A stretch of 61,518 nucleotides of DNA from Flavobacteriaceae bacterium (GCA_026988395.1 JALSLI010000054.1:1-61518), one strand, 5' to 3'. Numbered from the stretch's first letter, positions 8,683-18,805 are shown. Numbers and translations: made by a program. Notes: generated by a model from the letters alone, not told the origin.

Positions 8683-9735
8683 ATGAAATATTTAATGATA
8701 TTAATGCTAATAAGTGTATTTGCATGTAAAAATAATGTAGAACAACAGCGTGAATCGGAGTTGTATTTTCCTCCGCTTGACGGAAATTGGGAAACTACAA
8801 ATCCAAATATTTTAAATTGGAACACAAACAATTTGAATGATTTATACAACTATTTACAAGAAAAAGAAACAAAGGGATTTATCATTTTGAAAGATGGCAA
8901 AATTGTAATTGAAAAATACTTTAATGGTCATAGTAATACAGCAAAATGGAACTGGTATTCGGCTGCTAAAACACTTACAAGTGCAACAATCGGAATTGCT
9001 CAAAATGAAGGATTTTTAGATATCAATGATAAAACATCCGATTATCTTGGCTTGCATTGGACTTCATTAGATTTAGATAAAGAAAATTTAATTACGATTA
9101 GACATCAACTTACTATGACAACAGGTTTAGATAACACTAACTTTACAAGTACAAATCCTTTAGATTTAACGTATTTAGCAGATGCCGGAACAAGATGGGC
9201 ATATCACAACGGACCTTATACTTTATTACAAAGCGTAGTTACCAATGCCACAAATATTTCTTTTAATGAATATTTTTATGAAAAAATTCAAGACAAAATA
9301 GGTATGAACGGATTTTGGTATATTTTTGGAGATTTGCACATATACAGAAGTACAACTAGAGATATGGCACGATTTGGGTTGCTTATTCTGCGAAATGGAA
9401 AATGGAAAGATGAAGATATTATCCCTCAAACTTATTTTAATGAAATGGTAAATTCTTCGCAAAGCATAAATCCATCTTATGGATATTTATGGTGGTTAAA
9501 CGGTAAAAATAAATACATCTTACCACAATCGCAAGAAGTTCATACCACTAATTTAATTCCAAATGCTCCAAATGATTTAATTGCCGCATTAGGAGCAAAT
9601 GACCAAAAAATTTACGTTGTACCAAGTAAAAAATTAATAGTTGTTCGTTGTGGTGAAGATGCCAATACCGGTCAACTAACTTTATCAGGATTTGACAATG
9701 TACTTTGGGAAAAATTGGGTAATATAATTCCTTAA
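8683..9735 (+). CDS. Serine beta-lactamase-like hydrolase, lipoprotein
   Basis: 350 aa. Lipoprotein signal with lipobox SVFAC (Cys15). The penicillin-binding-protein fold of the class C beta-lactamase/esterase family is indicated by the SxxK motif SAAK (Ser93, Lys96), a YxN motif in YHNGPY, and the YGYLWW segment common in this family. Members hydrolyse esters, amides or D-amino-acid peptides; the substrate cannot be told here. It ends one base before the ftsY stop codon on the other strand, so the two genes converge without a terminator between them. Confidence 0.88.
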   Translation: MKYLMILMLISVFACKNNVEQQRESELYFPPLDGNWETTNPNILNWNTNNLNDLYNYLQEKETKGFIILKDGKIVIEKYFNGHSNTAKWNWYSAAKTLTSATIGIAQNEGFLDINDKTSDYLGLHWTSLDLDKENLITIRHQLTMTTGLDNTNFTSTNPLDLTYLADAGTRWAYHNGPYTLLQSVVTNATNISFNEYFYEKIQDKIGMNGFWYIFGDLHIYRSTTRDMARFGLLILRNGKWKDEDIIPQTYFNEMVNSSQSINPSYGYLWWLNGKNKYILPQSQEVHTTNLIPNAPNDLIAALGANDQKIYVVPSKKLIVVRCGEDANTGQLTLSGFDNVLWEKLGNIIP

Positions 9736-9736
9736 T

Positions 9737-10690
9737 TTATTTAAAAAACGAATCTACAAATTCAATTTTATTAAAAACTTGGAGGTCATCAATACCTTCG
9801 CCTACACCAATATATTTAACGGGAATTTGAAATTGATCGGAAATACCAATTACCACACCACCTTTTGCTGTACCGTCTAATTTAGTAACTGCCAGAGCGT
9901 TTACTTCGGTTGCTTTGGTAAATGCTTTGGCTTGTTCAAAGGCATTTTGACCTGTTGAACCATCTAAAACCAAAAGAATTTCGTGAGGAGCATCAGGAAC
10001 AACTTTTTGCATTACCTTTTTAATTTTGGTAAGTTCATTCATTAAATTTACTTTGTTGTGCAACCTTCCGGCGGTATCAATAATCACCACATCTACATCC
10101 TGTTTTACAGCAGATTGCATCGTATCGAAAGCTACAGAAGCAGGATCGGAACCCATTTGTTGTTTTACAATAGGAATACCAACACGATCTGCCCAAATTT
10201 GTAATTGGTCTATTGCCGCTGCTCTAAAAGTATCGGCAGCTCCTAACATTACTTTTAATCCTTGTTTATTAAATTGATTAGCTAATTTACCTATGGTTGT
10301 AGTTTTACCAACACCATTTACGCCAACAACCATAATTACATATGGTTTTTTATCCTTTGGTATGGTAAATTCGGTTTCGTTACCAACATTAGTCATTGCT
10401 AAAAGAGCAGCAATTTCTTCTCGTAAAATTTTATTTAATTCATCTGTTCCTAGATATTTATCTTTAGCAACACGTTTTTCGATACGATCGATAATTTTTA
10501 AGGTTGTTTCCACGCCAACATCTGAAGTAACCAAAACTTCTTCTAAATTATCTAAAACCTCATCATCTACTTTAGATTTTCCGGCAACAGCTGTAGATAA
10601 TTTAGAAAAAAAGGATTTTTTTGTTTTATCTAAACCTTTGTCTAAGGTTTCTTTTTTTTCTTTCGAAAATATTTTTTTAAATAAACTCAT
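9737..10690 (-). CDS. ftsY: FtsY, signal recognition particle receptor
   Basis: 317 aa, the short form without the long acidic A domain of E. coli. The NG domain is complete: P-loop GVNGVGKTTTIGKLA, the DTFRAAA motif, DTAGRLHNK, and TKLDGTAKGG near the C-terminus. It is a GTPase that docks SRP-ribosome complexes at the inner membrane for co-translational insertion. It follows the rpmB-rpmG-DUF4295 genes on the same strand, but a hairpin at 10790-10821 separates them. Confidence 0.96.
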   Translation of the reverse strand: MSLFKKIFSKEKKETLDKGLDKTKKSFFSKLSTAVAGKSKVDDEVLDNLEEVLVTSDVGVETTLKIIDRIEKRVAKDKYLGTDELNKILREEIAALLAMTNVGNETEFTIPKDKKPYVIMVVGVNGVGKTTTIGKLANQFNKQGLKVMLGAADTFRAAAIDQLQIWADRVGIPIVKQQMGSDPASVAFDTMQSAVKQDVDVVIIDTAGRLHNKVNLMNELTKIKKVMQKVVPDAPHEILLVLDGSTGQNAFEQAKAFTKATEVNALAVTKLDGTAKGGVVIGISDQFQIPVKYIGVGEGIDDLQVFNKIEFVDSFFK

Positions 10691-10789
10691 CTTAATATTC
10701 GGTAATATAATTAGTTGCTGTTATATCATTTTAAGAATCAAAAAACATACCTAAATGTAATTTTTAATCCTAAACTTTACACAAACAAA

Positions 10790-10821
10790 AAAGCTACTAT
10801 CTAAAAATAGACAGTAGCTTT
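10790..10821 (-). terminator. Terminator after the rpmB-rpmG-DUF4295 genes
   Basis: 13-bp inverted repeat (10790-10802 and 10809-10821). The one imperfect pair becomes a G-U wobble only in minus-strand RNA, so it works in that direction; a T-rich tract follows on that strand. Confidence 0.75.
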
Positions 10822-10845
10822 AAAGTATACTTTTAAAAAGTAGAA

Positions 10846-10995
10846 TTATTTTGCGAAAAATTCTTTTACTTTACTTGGATCCATAATTTTTTCCACAAAA
10901 ACGTAAGCACCTGTTTTTGGTGATTTTACCATTTTTACGGCTTTTGTTAATCTTTTAGATCCTGTTTGTAACGTTGCTACTGATTTCTTTGCCAT
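10846..10995 (-). CDS. DUF4295 small protein
   Basis: 49 aa, basic. It starts MAKKSVATLQTGSKRLTK and ends in MDPSKVKEFFAK. A short conserved protein of the Bacteroidota that regularly follows rpmB and rpmG; its function is unknown, but it is small, very basic and linked to ribosomal genes, so ribosome association is a reasonable guess. The start lies 8 bp after the rpmG stop. Confidence 0.9.
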   Translation of the reverse strand: MAKKSVATLQTGSKRLTKAVKMVKSPKTGAYVFVEKIMDPSKVKEFFAK

Positions 10996-11003
10996 GTCTT
11001 AAA

Positions 11004-11186
11004 TTATTTAATTTCTTTATGAACCGTCATTTTCTTTAAGATTGGATTAAATTTCTTTAATTGCAATCTATCCGGCGTATTCTTTTTATTTTTTGTTGTA
11101 ATATATCTTGAAGTTCCCGGCATACCTGTCGCTTTGTGCTCAGTACACTCTAAAATAACTTGAATTCTATTTCCTTTCTTTGCCAT
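11004..11186 (-). CDS. rpmG: Ribosomal protein L33
   Basis: 60 aa. [18 protein letters not shown] and [19 protein letters not shown] are typical of L33 of the large ribosomal subunit. Only one Cys remains (LECTEH); the paired zinc-binding Cys of C+ forms are missing, so this is a zinc-free C- form. It lies 12 bp after rpmB, in the same operon. Confidence 0.96.
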   Translation of the reverse strand: MAKKGNRIQVILECTEHKATGMPGTSRYITTKNKKNTPDRLQLKKFNPILKKMTVHKEIK

Positions 11187-11198
11187 CTTATTCTATGA

Positions 11199-11438
11199 TT
11201 ATTGGTTTAATATACCGTTATTTCTTGCTTCTTTCAAAACAGCGGCAACACCTAATTTATTAATATTTTTTAATGCTCTTGTAGAAACTTTTAACGTAAT
11301 CCATCTATCCTCTTCAGGGATATAAAAACGTTTTTTTATTAAGTTTACTTTAAATTTTCTTTTGGTTCTATTCAATGCGTGAGAAACGTTGTTCCCTACC
11401 ATTGCTTTCTTTCCTGTTATTTCGCAAATTCTAGACAT
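11199..11438 (-). CDS. rpmB: Ribosomal protein L28
   Basis: 79 aa. MSRICEITGKKAMVGNNVSHA, with one Cys rather than paired zinc Cys, is characteristic of L28 at the N-terminus; the rest matches the family in length and basic character. First gene of the rpmB-rpmG-DUF4295 operon, with a good promoter at 11465-11495. Confidence 0.96.
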   Translation of the reverse strand: MSRICEITGKKAMVGNNVSHALNRTKRKFKVNLIKKRFYIPEEDRWITLKVSTRALKNINKLGVAAVLKEARNNGILNQ

Positions 11439-11464
11439 TATTCTTACCTTTTAATTTTGAACGG

Positions 11465-11495
11465 CAAAAGTAATAATACTTTACAATTCTGACAA
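11465..11495 (-). promoter_or_regulatory. Promoter of rpmB operon
   Basis: On the minus strand TACTTTTG (11472-11465) is preceded by TTG (11495-11493) with a 20-bp spacer, matching the flavobacterial TTG/TAnnTTTG arrangement about 27 bp before the rpmB start. Confidence 0.6.
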
Positions 11496-11539
11496 ACAAT
11501 TTTTATACTTTTTTTATTTTTTAACAAAAAAAGGTGTTT

Positions 11540-12781
11540 TTAAGGTTTAACCACTTGATTTAAAAGCATTTTTAAAGCGGTGACACTTGCTTTTTTGATT
11601 ACTTTTTCACGTGGTTGTCCAAAATTAAATTCTTTTACCATCAAATCATTAGCCGAAGCTATGGCAATAAATACCTCTCCAACGGATTTATCCGTTTTAT
11701 CAGTTGTTGGCCCGGCATTACCGGTTGTTGCAATAGCAAAATCCGTTTTAAATAATTTTAATACATTTTCTGCCATTTCGCTTGCTACCTCAGCACTTAC
11801 AACCGAATATTTTTCAATCGTTTTTTTAGAAACTTTTAAAACATTAATCTTTATCTCGGCAGAATAACTTACAATTGTCCCTTTATAATAGCCGGAAGCT
11901 CCCGGAACAGCGGTTAATTTTGATGCTATTTTTCCTCCTGTACAACTTTCGGCAGTAGCTAGTGTTAATTTTTTTTCTTTAAAAACAAGCAATATCTCTT
12001 GTTCTATTGTATTTGATTTTTCTAAAACAGCAATCTCATCAACTAACTTAACTAATTTTTTAACTTGATTCTCCAGTTTCTTTTTAGTCATTTCATAATT
12101 AGTGCCTCTTGCTGTTAATCGTAATCTTGTTTTTCCGTACGAAGGTAAATATGCTAAAGATATTCCTTTAGGCAGATCTTTTTCAAAAGCAACCAATCTT
12201 TTAGCAATATTACTTTCTCCTTCGCCATAGGTTTCTATAGTATGATGTAAAATAAAAGGCAGTTTAAATTGCTTTTGTAATTCGGGCAATACACTATTTT
12301 GCATTAACCCTTTCATTTCCACCGGAACTCCGGGTAATGAAATGACCACTTTATCGTTTTTTTTAAACCACATTCCGGAAGCTGTGCCATATTCATTTTT
12401 AAATATTTTTGCCCTTTCGGGAAGTTGTGCCTGTTCCAAATCCAAATTTGTATATTGGTAATTTATCTTTTTAAACAAATCTATAATGTGATTTTCAATT
12501 TCCTTATATTTCACCAACTTATCATCGAAATATTCGGTCAATACATTTTTAGTTATATCGTCGTTTGTTGGTCCTAATCCACCGGTAATTATGATGATAT
12601 CCGCAATTTCTTCCGCTTGACGAATCGCATTTAAAATAGCTTCTTTTTTATCTTCGATAGAAGTAATTTTAACTACCGAAATACCAACTTTAGTTAATTC
12701 TTCAGCAATATACTTAGAATTAGAATCCAGTATTTGACCTATTAAAATCTCATCACCTATGGTTATAATTTCTGCTTGCAT
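11540..12781 (-). CDS. cinA: CinA family protein (nicotinamide-nucleotide amidase)
   Basis: 413 aa, full length. The N-terminal MoCF-like domain shows ITIGDEILIGQ and GGLGPTNDD; the C-terminal deamidase domain shows ATAESCTGG and VSYS. CinA proteins cleave ADP-ribose and deamidate NMN in pyridine-nucleotide recycling; the competence name is historical. Monocistronic by position, with a TATCTTTG -7 element at 12801-12808. Confidence 0.93.
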   Translation of the reverse strand: MQAEIITIGDEILIGQILDSNSKYIAEELTKVGISVVKITSIEDKKEAILNAIRQAEEIADIIIITGGLGPTNDDITKNVLTEYFDDKLVKYKEIENHIIDLFKKINYQYTNLDLEQAQLPERAKIFKNEYGTASGMWFKKNDKVVISLPGVPVEMKGLMQNSVLPELQKQFKLPFILHHTIETYGEGESNIAKRLVAFEKDLPKGISLAYLPSYGKTRLRLTARGTNYEMTKKKLENQVKKLVKLVDEIAVLEKSNTIEQEILLVFKEKKLTLATAESCTGGKIASKLTAVPGASGYYKGTIVSYSAEIKINVLKVSKKTIEKYSVVSAEVASEMAENVLKLFKTDFAIATTGNAGPTTDKTDKSVGEVFIAIASANDLMVKEFNFGQPREKVIKKASVTALKMLLNQVVKP

Positions 12782-12800
12782 TATATTTTTATTATAAATG

Positions 12801-12808
12801 CAAAGATA
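12801..12808 (-). promoter_or_regulatory. Candidate -7 element for cinA
   Basis: TATCTTTG on the minus strand, 20 bp before the cinA start codon. Confidence 0.5.
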
Positions 12809-12950
12809 CTTTAAAAACCCAAAAACGATACTACAACCAATAATTTAAAACAATATAAACGCCTACTATAAGAATTATTTATTTTTAGGATTTAGTTTAA
12901 AAACAAGTAATTACATCTAAAAAAAAGAATGTTATTTAAAAAATAATCTT

Positions 12951-12958
12951 TACATTTG
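12951..12958 (+). promoter_or_regulatory. Candidate -7 element for the metalloprotease gene
   Basis: TACATTTG fits TAnnTTTG and lies 30 bp before the ATG at 12989. No clear TTG was seen at the expected upstream distance. Confidence 0.45.
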
Positions 12959-12988
12959 TTCCTTTATCAACTATTAAATATTTTCATT

Positions 12989-15697
12989 ATGAAAAAAAAC
13001 AAATTACTTTTTTTATTTCTAATCCTCTTTACAGCTGCTTTTGCACAAGATAAGGCTTCTAAAATTTGGACACTTTCTTCTACGCATGAAGCATCAGTTT
13101 ATCCATTAAAACATAGAAGTTCTACTCCTGTGGAATTTAAAATTTACAAATTAAATTTAGATTTATTAAAAAATCGCCTTGCAGATGCTCCTTTACGGGA
13201 AACAAGCGAAGGTTTTTCTGGTGTTGTCATTAGTTTTCCTATGTTAAGTGGAAAATTAGAACAATTTAGAGTGTTTAAATCACCTGTAATGGCAGATGAA
13301 CTACAAGCCAGATATCCTGAAATTCAGACATATGCTGCACAAGGTATTGATGATCCAACGGCTACCATGCGTTTTAGCATAACCAATCAAGGGTTGCACA
13401 CCATGATGCTCTCAGGAAAACATGTTGCTAATTATATTGATCCTTATACTACAGATAAAAACTATTATATTGTTTATGGAAGAAATTCTGTTTTAAATGA
13501 TCCTATGAATGATTTTATTTGTGAAACAGATTCCGGTTACGAGGTAAATTCAAGCAATACTTCCAATCCTTCTACAAATAGAAATGATACTAACGACCAA
13601 ATCATGCGTACATACAGATTAGCACTTTCTTGTACTGCAGAATATGGTAATATTTTTGCCGGAACCGGAACGGATGCTCAGAAAAAAGCAAATATTTTGG
13701 CTCAAATGGTAATCACCATAAATAGAGTTAATGAGGTATATGAAAGAGATTTAGCAATACATCTAAATATTATCGCCAACAATACAAATATTATCTATTA
13801 CGGAAATACATCCGCAGACCCTTGGAGTGGTGAATACAATAACACTACCCAAACAGTAACTGACAATATTATTGGAAATGCAAATTACGATATTGGTCAC
13901 AACTTTAATACGTCAGGTGGAGGAAATGCAGGTTGTATTGCTTGTGTTTGTACTACAGGAAGTAAAGGTAGTGGTTATACCGGTAGAGCAGATCCAACAG
14001 GTGACGCATTTGATATCGATTATGTTGCCCATGAAATGGGACACCAATTTGGTGGTTACCATACAATGAACACTTGTAGTAGAAGTGGTAACGGACAAAC
14101 AGAGGTTGAACCTGCCAGTGGTAGTTCTATTATGGGTTATGCAGGTATTTGTTCTGTTAACGTTCAAGGGAATAGTGATGCTCACTTTAACTACGTAAAC
14201 ATTAGAGATATCTCTGCCAACATACAGACCGGAAACAGTACTTGTTCTTCAAATCAAACAATAAACAATTTACCACCGGTTGCAAATGCAGGAAACAACT
14301 ACTCTATACCAAAAAGTACTGCTTTTATTTTAGAAGGTTCTGCAACTGATGCCGACGGTTTAGCTACATTAACTTACAACTGGTCACAAAATGATCCGGA
14401 ACAATCACCTAGTGGTGATAATATTTCAGAAAATAACAATGTTGGTCCTTTATACCGTTCTATTTATCCTACCGCATCACCAAAAAGATACATGCCTAAA
14501 TTTTCTGATGTATTAGGAGGTAATTTAACACCTACTTGGGAGAAAACTCCTGCAGTAGGTCGATTTATGGAATTTGCATTCACCGTTAGAGATAATAGTG
14601 TTTTAGGTGGTCAAACCAGTGCAGATTTAATGACTATAAATGTTAATGCAACAGCCGGACCATTTGTTGTAACATCACAAACAGCAGCTGAAACTTGGAA
14701 TACCGGAGAAACTAAAACAGTTTCTTGGGATGTTGCAGGAACAACAGCTAACGGTATTAATGCTGCAAATGTAAATATTTACTTAGTTAGCGATAATGGG
14801 ACAATATTAGCCACTTTAGCTTCTAATACGGCTAATGATGGTAATGAAAATATTACTGTTCCTAATATTACATCTGATTTTGCGAGAGTGATGGTTAAAC
14901 CAACAAACAATATTTTTTATGCAATTAATTCTGCTACTTTGGGTATTAATACTGCTCCTCAAACTTGTACAGGTGTTTGTCCATCAGAAGGTAATACATC
15001 ATTTTCAACCAGTACAACTCTAGTAAATTTTAATACCATAAACAATGCAAGTGCAAAAGAAAATGGTGCTTATTCTGATTTTACTACTTTATCTACCAGT
15101 GTTATACAAGGAAATTCTTATGACTTAACAGTACATGTAAATACTGATGGTAACTATATGGTAGTAAGTAAAGTTTGGTTTGATTGGAATCAAGATTGTG
15201 ATTTTGATGATGCCGGTGAAGAATATGATTTAGGTTCTGCTGCTAATGTGGCCGATGGTGCTACATCTAATTCACCTTTAAGTATAACTGTTCCTGCTAA
15301 TGCGATGGTTGGACCAACAGTAATGAGAGTGAGTTCTAAATACACATCTTCAAGCAATGTAATTTATCCTACATCTTGTCAAACAGGATTTGATGGTGAA
15401 GTGGAAGATTATACCGTTGAAGTAGTTTCTGCAAATGCAGGCGTTATTGATGATGTAATTAGCGATCATATAAATATTATCAAATCAGACAATAATTTAA
15501 GAGTTTACACTTCTAACGGAAGTATCATAAAAAATATTAGCATTTATGATGTTTTAGGTAAAACACTACTTTCAAATAACAATAATACTAATGAAATAAA
15601 CTTAAATATTTCTAATTTAAAAGTAGGATCTATAGTATTTGTTAAAGCTACATTAGAAAATAATGTGGTTAAAGTCAAAAAAGTTTTTATTAACTAA
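12989..15697 (+). CDS. Secreted reprolysin-like zinc metalloprotease with T9SS sorting domain
   Basis: About 902 aa. After a Sec signal (MKKNKLLFLF..., cleavage near AFAQ) and a propeptide-like region comes a metzincin catalytic domain. Its zinc site is HEMGHQFGGYH and its Met-turn is in SIMGYAG. Then follow a proline-rich, PKD-like region, a GEVED-type domain ending GFDGEVEDYTVEV, and a C-terminal domain with the type A T9SS pattern (ISIYDVLGKTLLS... VFVKATLENNVVKVKKVFIN). It should be exported across the outer membrane and released or attached. The ATG at 12989 is preferred over one at 12956 because it starts the signal peptide. A terminator follows. Confidence 0.92.
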   Translation: MKKNKLLFLFLILFTAAFAQDKASKIWTLSSTHEASVYPLKHRSSTPVEFKIYKLNLDLLKNRLADAPLRETSEGFSGVVISFPMLSGKLEQFRVFKSPVMADELQARYPEIQTYAAQGIDDPTATMRFSITNQGLHTMMLSGKHVANYIDPYTTDKNYYIVYGRNSVLNDPMNDFICETDSGYEVNSSNTSNPSTNRNDTNDQIMRTYRLALSCTAEYGNIFAGTGTDAQKKANILAQMVITINRVNEVYERDLAIHLNIIANNTNIIYYGNTSADPWSGEYNNTTQTVTDNIIGNANYDIGHNFNTSGGGNAGCIACVCTTGSKGSGYTGRADPTGDAFDIDYVAHEMGHQFGGYHTMNTCSRSGNGQTEVEPASGSSIMGYAGICSVNVQGNSDAHFNYVNIRDISANIQTGNSTCSSNQTINNLPPVANAGNNYSIPKSTAFILEGSATDADGLATLTYNWSQNDPEQSPSGDNISENNNVGPLYRSIYPTASPKRYMPKFSDVLGGNLTPTWEKTPAVGRFMEFAFTVRDNSVLGGQTSADLMTINVNATAGPFVVTSQTAAETWNTGETKTVSWDVAGTTANGINAANVNIYLVSDNGTILATLASNTANDGNENITVPNITSDFARVMVKPTNNIFYAINSATLGINTAPQTCTGVCPSEGNTSFSTSTTLVNFNTINNASAKENGAYSDFTTLSTSVIQGNSYDLTVHVNTDGNYMVVSKVWFDWNQDCDFDDAGEEYDLGSAANVADGATSNSPLSITVPANAMVGPTVMRVSSKYTSSSNVIYPTSCQTGFDGEVEDYTVEVVSANAGVIDDVISDHINIIKSDNNLRVYTSNGSIIKNISIYDVLGKTLLSNNNNTNEINLNISNLKVGSIVFVKATLENNVVKVKKVFIN

Positions 15698-15716
15698 AAA
15701 CTTCTATTTTATATCA

Positions 15717-15747
15717 AAAAAGGCTGTCAATATTTGACAGTCTTTTT
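15717..15747 (+). terminator. Terminator after the metalloprotease
   Basis: 14-bp stem (15717-15730 and 15734-15747, one G-U pair) running into nine T. Confidence 0.85.
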
Positions 15748-15787
15748 TTTTCAATATTGAAAAAAGAACTATTTTTAACAAAAAAAC

Positions 15788-16579
15788 ATGTATCTAAAAA
15801 ATAAAACTGTTTGGATTACCGGAGCTTCTAGTGGAATTGGAAGAGCATTAACCATAGAATTATCCAAAGATAATAATTTAATTCTTTCCTCAAGAAACAA
15901 AATTGCTCTGGAAAAGGTTAAAAATGAATGCGAAAATCCTCAAAACATCAGAATATTACCTTTAGACTTGGAAAATTATTCCAATTTTAATAATTTAACA
16001 AAACAAGCAATTTTATTTTTTGGAAATATCGATATTTTAATAAACAATGGAGGAATTAGCCAACGCTCTCTTGCAAAAGAAACCAATATTAAAGTGGACA
16101 AAAAAATTATGGAAGTTAATTATTTTGGCACCGTTGCCCTTACCAAAGCTATATTACCTCATTTTTTAGAAAACAAAAACGGACATATCATTGTAATCAC
16201 CAGTGTTGTAGGCAGAATAGGAACACCTCTACGTTCATCGTATGCTGCATCAAAACACGCATTACATGGATTTTTTGATAGTCTAAGAGCTGAGGTTTTT
16301 AAAGAAAACATCAAAGTAACGCTTATCTGTCCGGGATTTGTACAAACCAACGTTTCCATAAATGCTTTAACAGGAGACGGAAGTAAACAAAACACAATGG
16401 ATAAAGCTACCGCAAACGGTCTAAAACCGGAATATGTTGCTAAAAAAATACGATTGGCTATAGAAAAAAATAAAGAAGAAGTCATCATTGGAGGATTAAA
16501 AGAGAAATTTTCCGTTTTATTAAAACGTTTTTTTCCTACATTACTTTCTAAATTAGTACGAAAAATACCGGTAACTTAA
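15788..16579 (+). CDS. Short-chain dehydrogenase/reductase
   Basis: 263 aa. Classical SDR fold: cofactor motif TGASSGIGRAL near residue 11, NNGG (variant of NNAG), and the catalytic YAASK motif with an upstream Ser in ITSVVG. The C-terminal part (ALTGDGS, then a hydrophobic tail) resembles DHRS7-like SDR proteins that act on lipids or steroids, but the substrate is unknown. Confidence 0.88.
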   Translation: MYLKNKTVWITGASSGIGRALTIELSKDNNLILSSRNKIALEKVKNECENPQNIRILPLDLENYSNFNNLTKQAILFFGNIDILINNGGISQRSLAKETNIKVDKKIMEVNYFGTVALTKAILPHFLENKNGHIIVITSVVGRIGTPLRSSYAASKHALHGFFDSLRAEVFKENIKVTLICPGFVQTNVSINALTGDGSKQNTMDKATANGLKPEYVAKKIRLAIEKNKEEVIIGGLKEKFSVLLKRFFPTLLSKLVRKIPVT

Positions 16580-16602
16580 ATAGTAAAGCATAGAAACTTT
16601 TA

Positions 16603-16610
16603 TATCTTTG
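16603..16610 (+). promoter_or_regulatory. Candidate -7 element for transaldolase
   Basis: TATCTTTG, 20 bp before the ATG at 16631. Confidence 0.5.
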
Positions 16611-16630
16611 CAAGAACAAAACAAAATCTT

Positions 16631-17284
16631 ATGAAATTTTTTATCGACACAGCTAACTTAGAACAAATTAAAGAAGCACAATCTCTTGGTATTTTAGATG
16701 GCGTAACTACCAATCCGTCTTTAATGGCAAAAGAAGGAATTACCGGACAAGAAAATATTATTGATCACTACAAAGCAATTTGTAATTTAGTAGATGGCGA
16801 TGTTTCTGCCGAAGTAATTGCAACCGATTTTGAAGGAATGATAAAAGAAGGTGAAGCCTTGGCTGCTTTAAATCCACAAATTGTTGTAAAACTACCAATG
16901 ATTAAAGATGGAATAAAAGCTTGTAAATACTTTTCGGATAAAGGAATAAAAACCAATGTTACACTCGTTTTTTCTGCAGGACAAGCTTTACTTGCCGCGA
17001 AAGCCGGAGCAACTTATGTTTCTCCTTTTATAGGAAGATTAGATGATATTTCAACTGATGGTCTGCATTTAATTGCTGAGATTCGTCAGATTTATGATAA
17101 TTACGGATTTGAAACGGAAATATTAGCTGCTTCCGTAAGACACACAATGCATATTATTGATTGTGCTAAATTAGGAGCAGATGTAATGACCGGTCCTTTA
17201 AAAGCAATTGAAGGTTTGTTAAAACATCCTTTAACTGATATTGGTTTGGCTAAATTTTTAGCTGATTACAAAAAAGGAAATTAA
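16631..17284 (+). CDS. tal: Transaldolase, short TalC/FSA type
   Basis: 217 aa, a short (beta/alpha)8 barrel. [10 protein letters not shown] and DGVTTNPSL at the start and the Schiff-base lysine in VVKLPM are family hallmarks. At the place where fructose-6-phosphate aldolases carry a Tyr (YVAPY), this protein has Phe ([12 protein letters not shown]), as in true transaldolases of this size class, so the pentose-phosphate reaction (sedoheptulose-7-P + glyceraldehyde-3-P) is the better call. Monocistronic, with its own promoter and terminator. Confidence 0.9.
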   Translation: MKFFIDTANLEQIKEAQSLGILDGVTTNPSLMAKEGITGQENIIDHYKAICNLVDGDVSAEVIATDFEGMIKEGEALAALNPQIVVKLPMIKDGIKACKYFSDKGIKTNVTLVFSAGQALLAAKAGATYVSPFIGRLDDISTDGLHLIAEIRQIYDNYGFETEILAASVRHTMHIIDCAKLGADVMTGPLKAIEGLLKHPLTDIGLAKFLADYKKGN

Positions 17285-17293
17285 CAATTTTCT

Positions 17294-17318
17294 AGGGTTT
17301 TGCTTACAGCAAAACCCT
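17294..17318 (+). terminator. Terminator after transaldolase
   Basis: Perfect 10-bp stem (17294-17303 and 17309-17318) followed by a T run. Confidence 0.88.
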
Positions 17319-17335
17319 TTTTTTATACTTTTTCT

Positions 17336-18775
17336 CTACAAATCAGTAACCAACAACGTATCTAAATCCAATCTGGTTTTAAGCCAATCTTGCATTTTTT
17401 GTTGTTGTATTTTCTTTTTACTTTCAGGAATTGTATCCACCCATTTTATATTAAAAACCGGAATCGTATCTACCGATTTAAAATTGGTAACCAACTTATT
17501 TGAAAATGCAATTTCCTTAATGCCATCATAATTTATTTTTGCTTCTTCGCTCAATTTTAAAAACGGAATATGATTTTGTTTCATCTTAGCAATTTCCTGT
17601 TCTAAAAAACTAATTTTTTCGTCTTTACTTCTTAAATTGGAATCGCGTTCTTCAATAATTTTTTGATCTCGGGCAACTTGTTCTTTTAACGTCTGAAATT
17701 CATTTATTAATTTAGAATCGTCTTTCCCTTTATGAATATATAATTTCACATCAGGTTCCATTCCTAAGGCGATTAATTCTTGTCTCCAACGTTTTTCATC
17801 TTCTTGCGATACACTTTTCCCGTAAAGGGTAATTTCGATGCTTTTATTTTTAAAATCCAAATCACTTTCATCTTCATCAATAACCGAAAAACCTTCATTT
17901 TTAATTTCGGAAATTAAAGTTTGTGCTTGTTGTTTAAATTTCTTTTCCAGATATAAATTGTAAAACGTATAAACACTAATTCCTAAAACCACAATTGCAA
18001 CGAAAGATGCGAATCGTGCGATTCTTCTTCGCTTGGCGGAATTAATGTATCGTACCATTGGAAACCGCAAATATTTTACGATTACAAATGTAGATAAAGC
18101 GATAAATGTAGCGTTTATTAAAAACAAAAACATCGCACCAAAAAAATAGTTATAATGCTGTGTTGCTAAACCGAAACCTGCAGTACAAAGTGGAGGCATC
18201 AAAGCGGTAGCAATAGCGACTCCGGCAACGGTATTTGTTTGTGGTTGTGGTCTGCTAATCGCAATAATCAATGCCAGACCTCCGGAAATAGCAATTAAAA
18301 CGTCCAATACATTTGGCTGTGTTCGGGCAATTAATTCTTTAGTTTCCTCTTGAAAAAGAGGTATGCTAAAGAACAAAAAAGAGGTAAATAAACTCAATCC
18401 TAACATCACACCTAAATTAACCATAGAGCGTTTTAAGGTATCTATATCGTTAATACCAATTGATAGACCAACACCTAAAATAGGACCCATTAATGGTGAA
18501 ATTAACATCGCACCAATAACAACTGCTGTAGAACTTACATTTAAACCAATCGATGCAATAATTATGGAAAAAACCAAAATCCATGCAGTATGTCCTTTCA
18601 TTGAGATAGAATCCTTAATACTTTGGATGGTACCTGCTTTATCGGTTGTTTCGCGAATGCTTAACAATTCTTTTAAAAATTGTTTTAGACTCGCAATAAA
18701 GCCTTTCATATCCTTTTTGGCTTCTTCCTTAGATGCTTCTATTTTTTTGTCATGTTCTTTTGCTTTCTCTTCCAT
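17336..18775 (-). CDS. DUF389 membrane protein
   Basis: 479 aa. Several transmembrane helices at about residues 60-270 contain the DUF389 signatures (IGAMLISPLMGPILG, ATALMPPLCTAGFGLA). A soluble C-terminal region with a coiled coil (about 365-400) follows. The N-terminus is a charged helix. Related proteins are of unknown function; transport has been suggested. It lies 30 bp downstream of the nucleotidyltransferase gene on the same strand. Confidence 0.85.
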   Translation of the reverse strand: MEEKAKEHDKKIEASKEEAKKDMKGFIASLKQFLKELLSIRETTDKAGTIQSIKDSISMKGHTAWILVFSIIIASIGLNVSSTAVVIGAMLISPLMGPILGVGLSIGINDIDTLKRSMVNLGVMLGLSLFTSFLFFSIPLFQEETKELIARTQPNVLDVLIAISGGLALIIAISRPQPQTNTVAGVAIATALMPPLCTAGFGLATQHYNYFFGAMFLFLINATFIALSTFVIVKYLRFPMVRYINSAKRRRIARFASFVAIVVLGISVYTFYNLYLEKKFKQQAQTLISEIKNEGFSVIDEDESDLDFKNKSIEITLYGKSVSQEDEKRWRQELIALGMEPDVKLYIHKGKDDSKLINEFQTLKEQVARDQKIIEERDSNLRSKDEKISFLEQEIAKMKQNHIPFLKLSEEAKINYDGIKEIAFSNKLVTNFKSVDTIPVFNIKWVDTIPESKKKIQQQKMQDWLKTRLDLDTLLVTDL

Positions 18776-18805
18776 AAATACTCTAAAAAGACCAATTTAC
18801 TAATT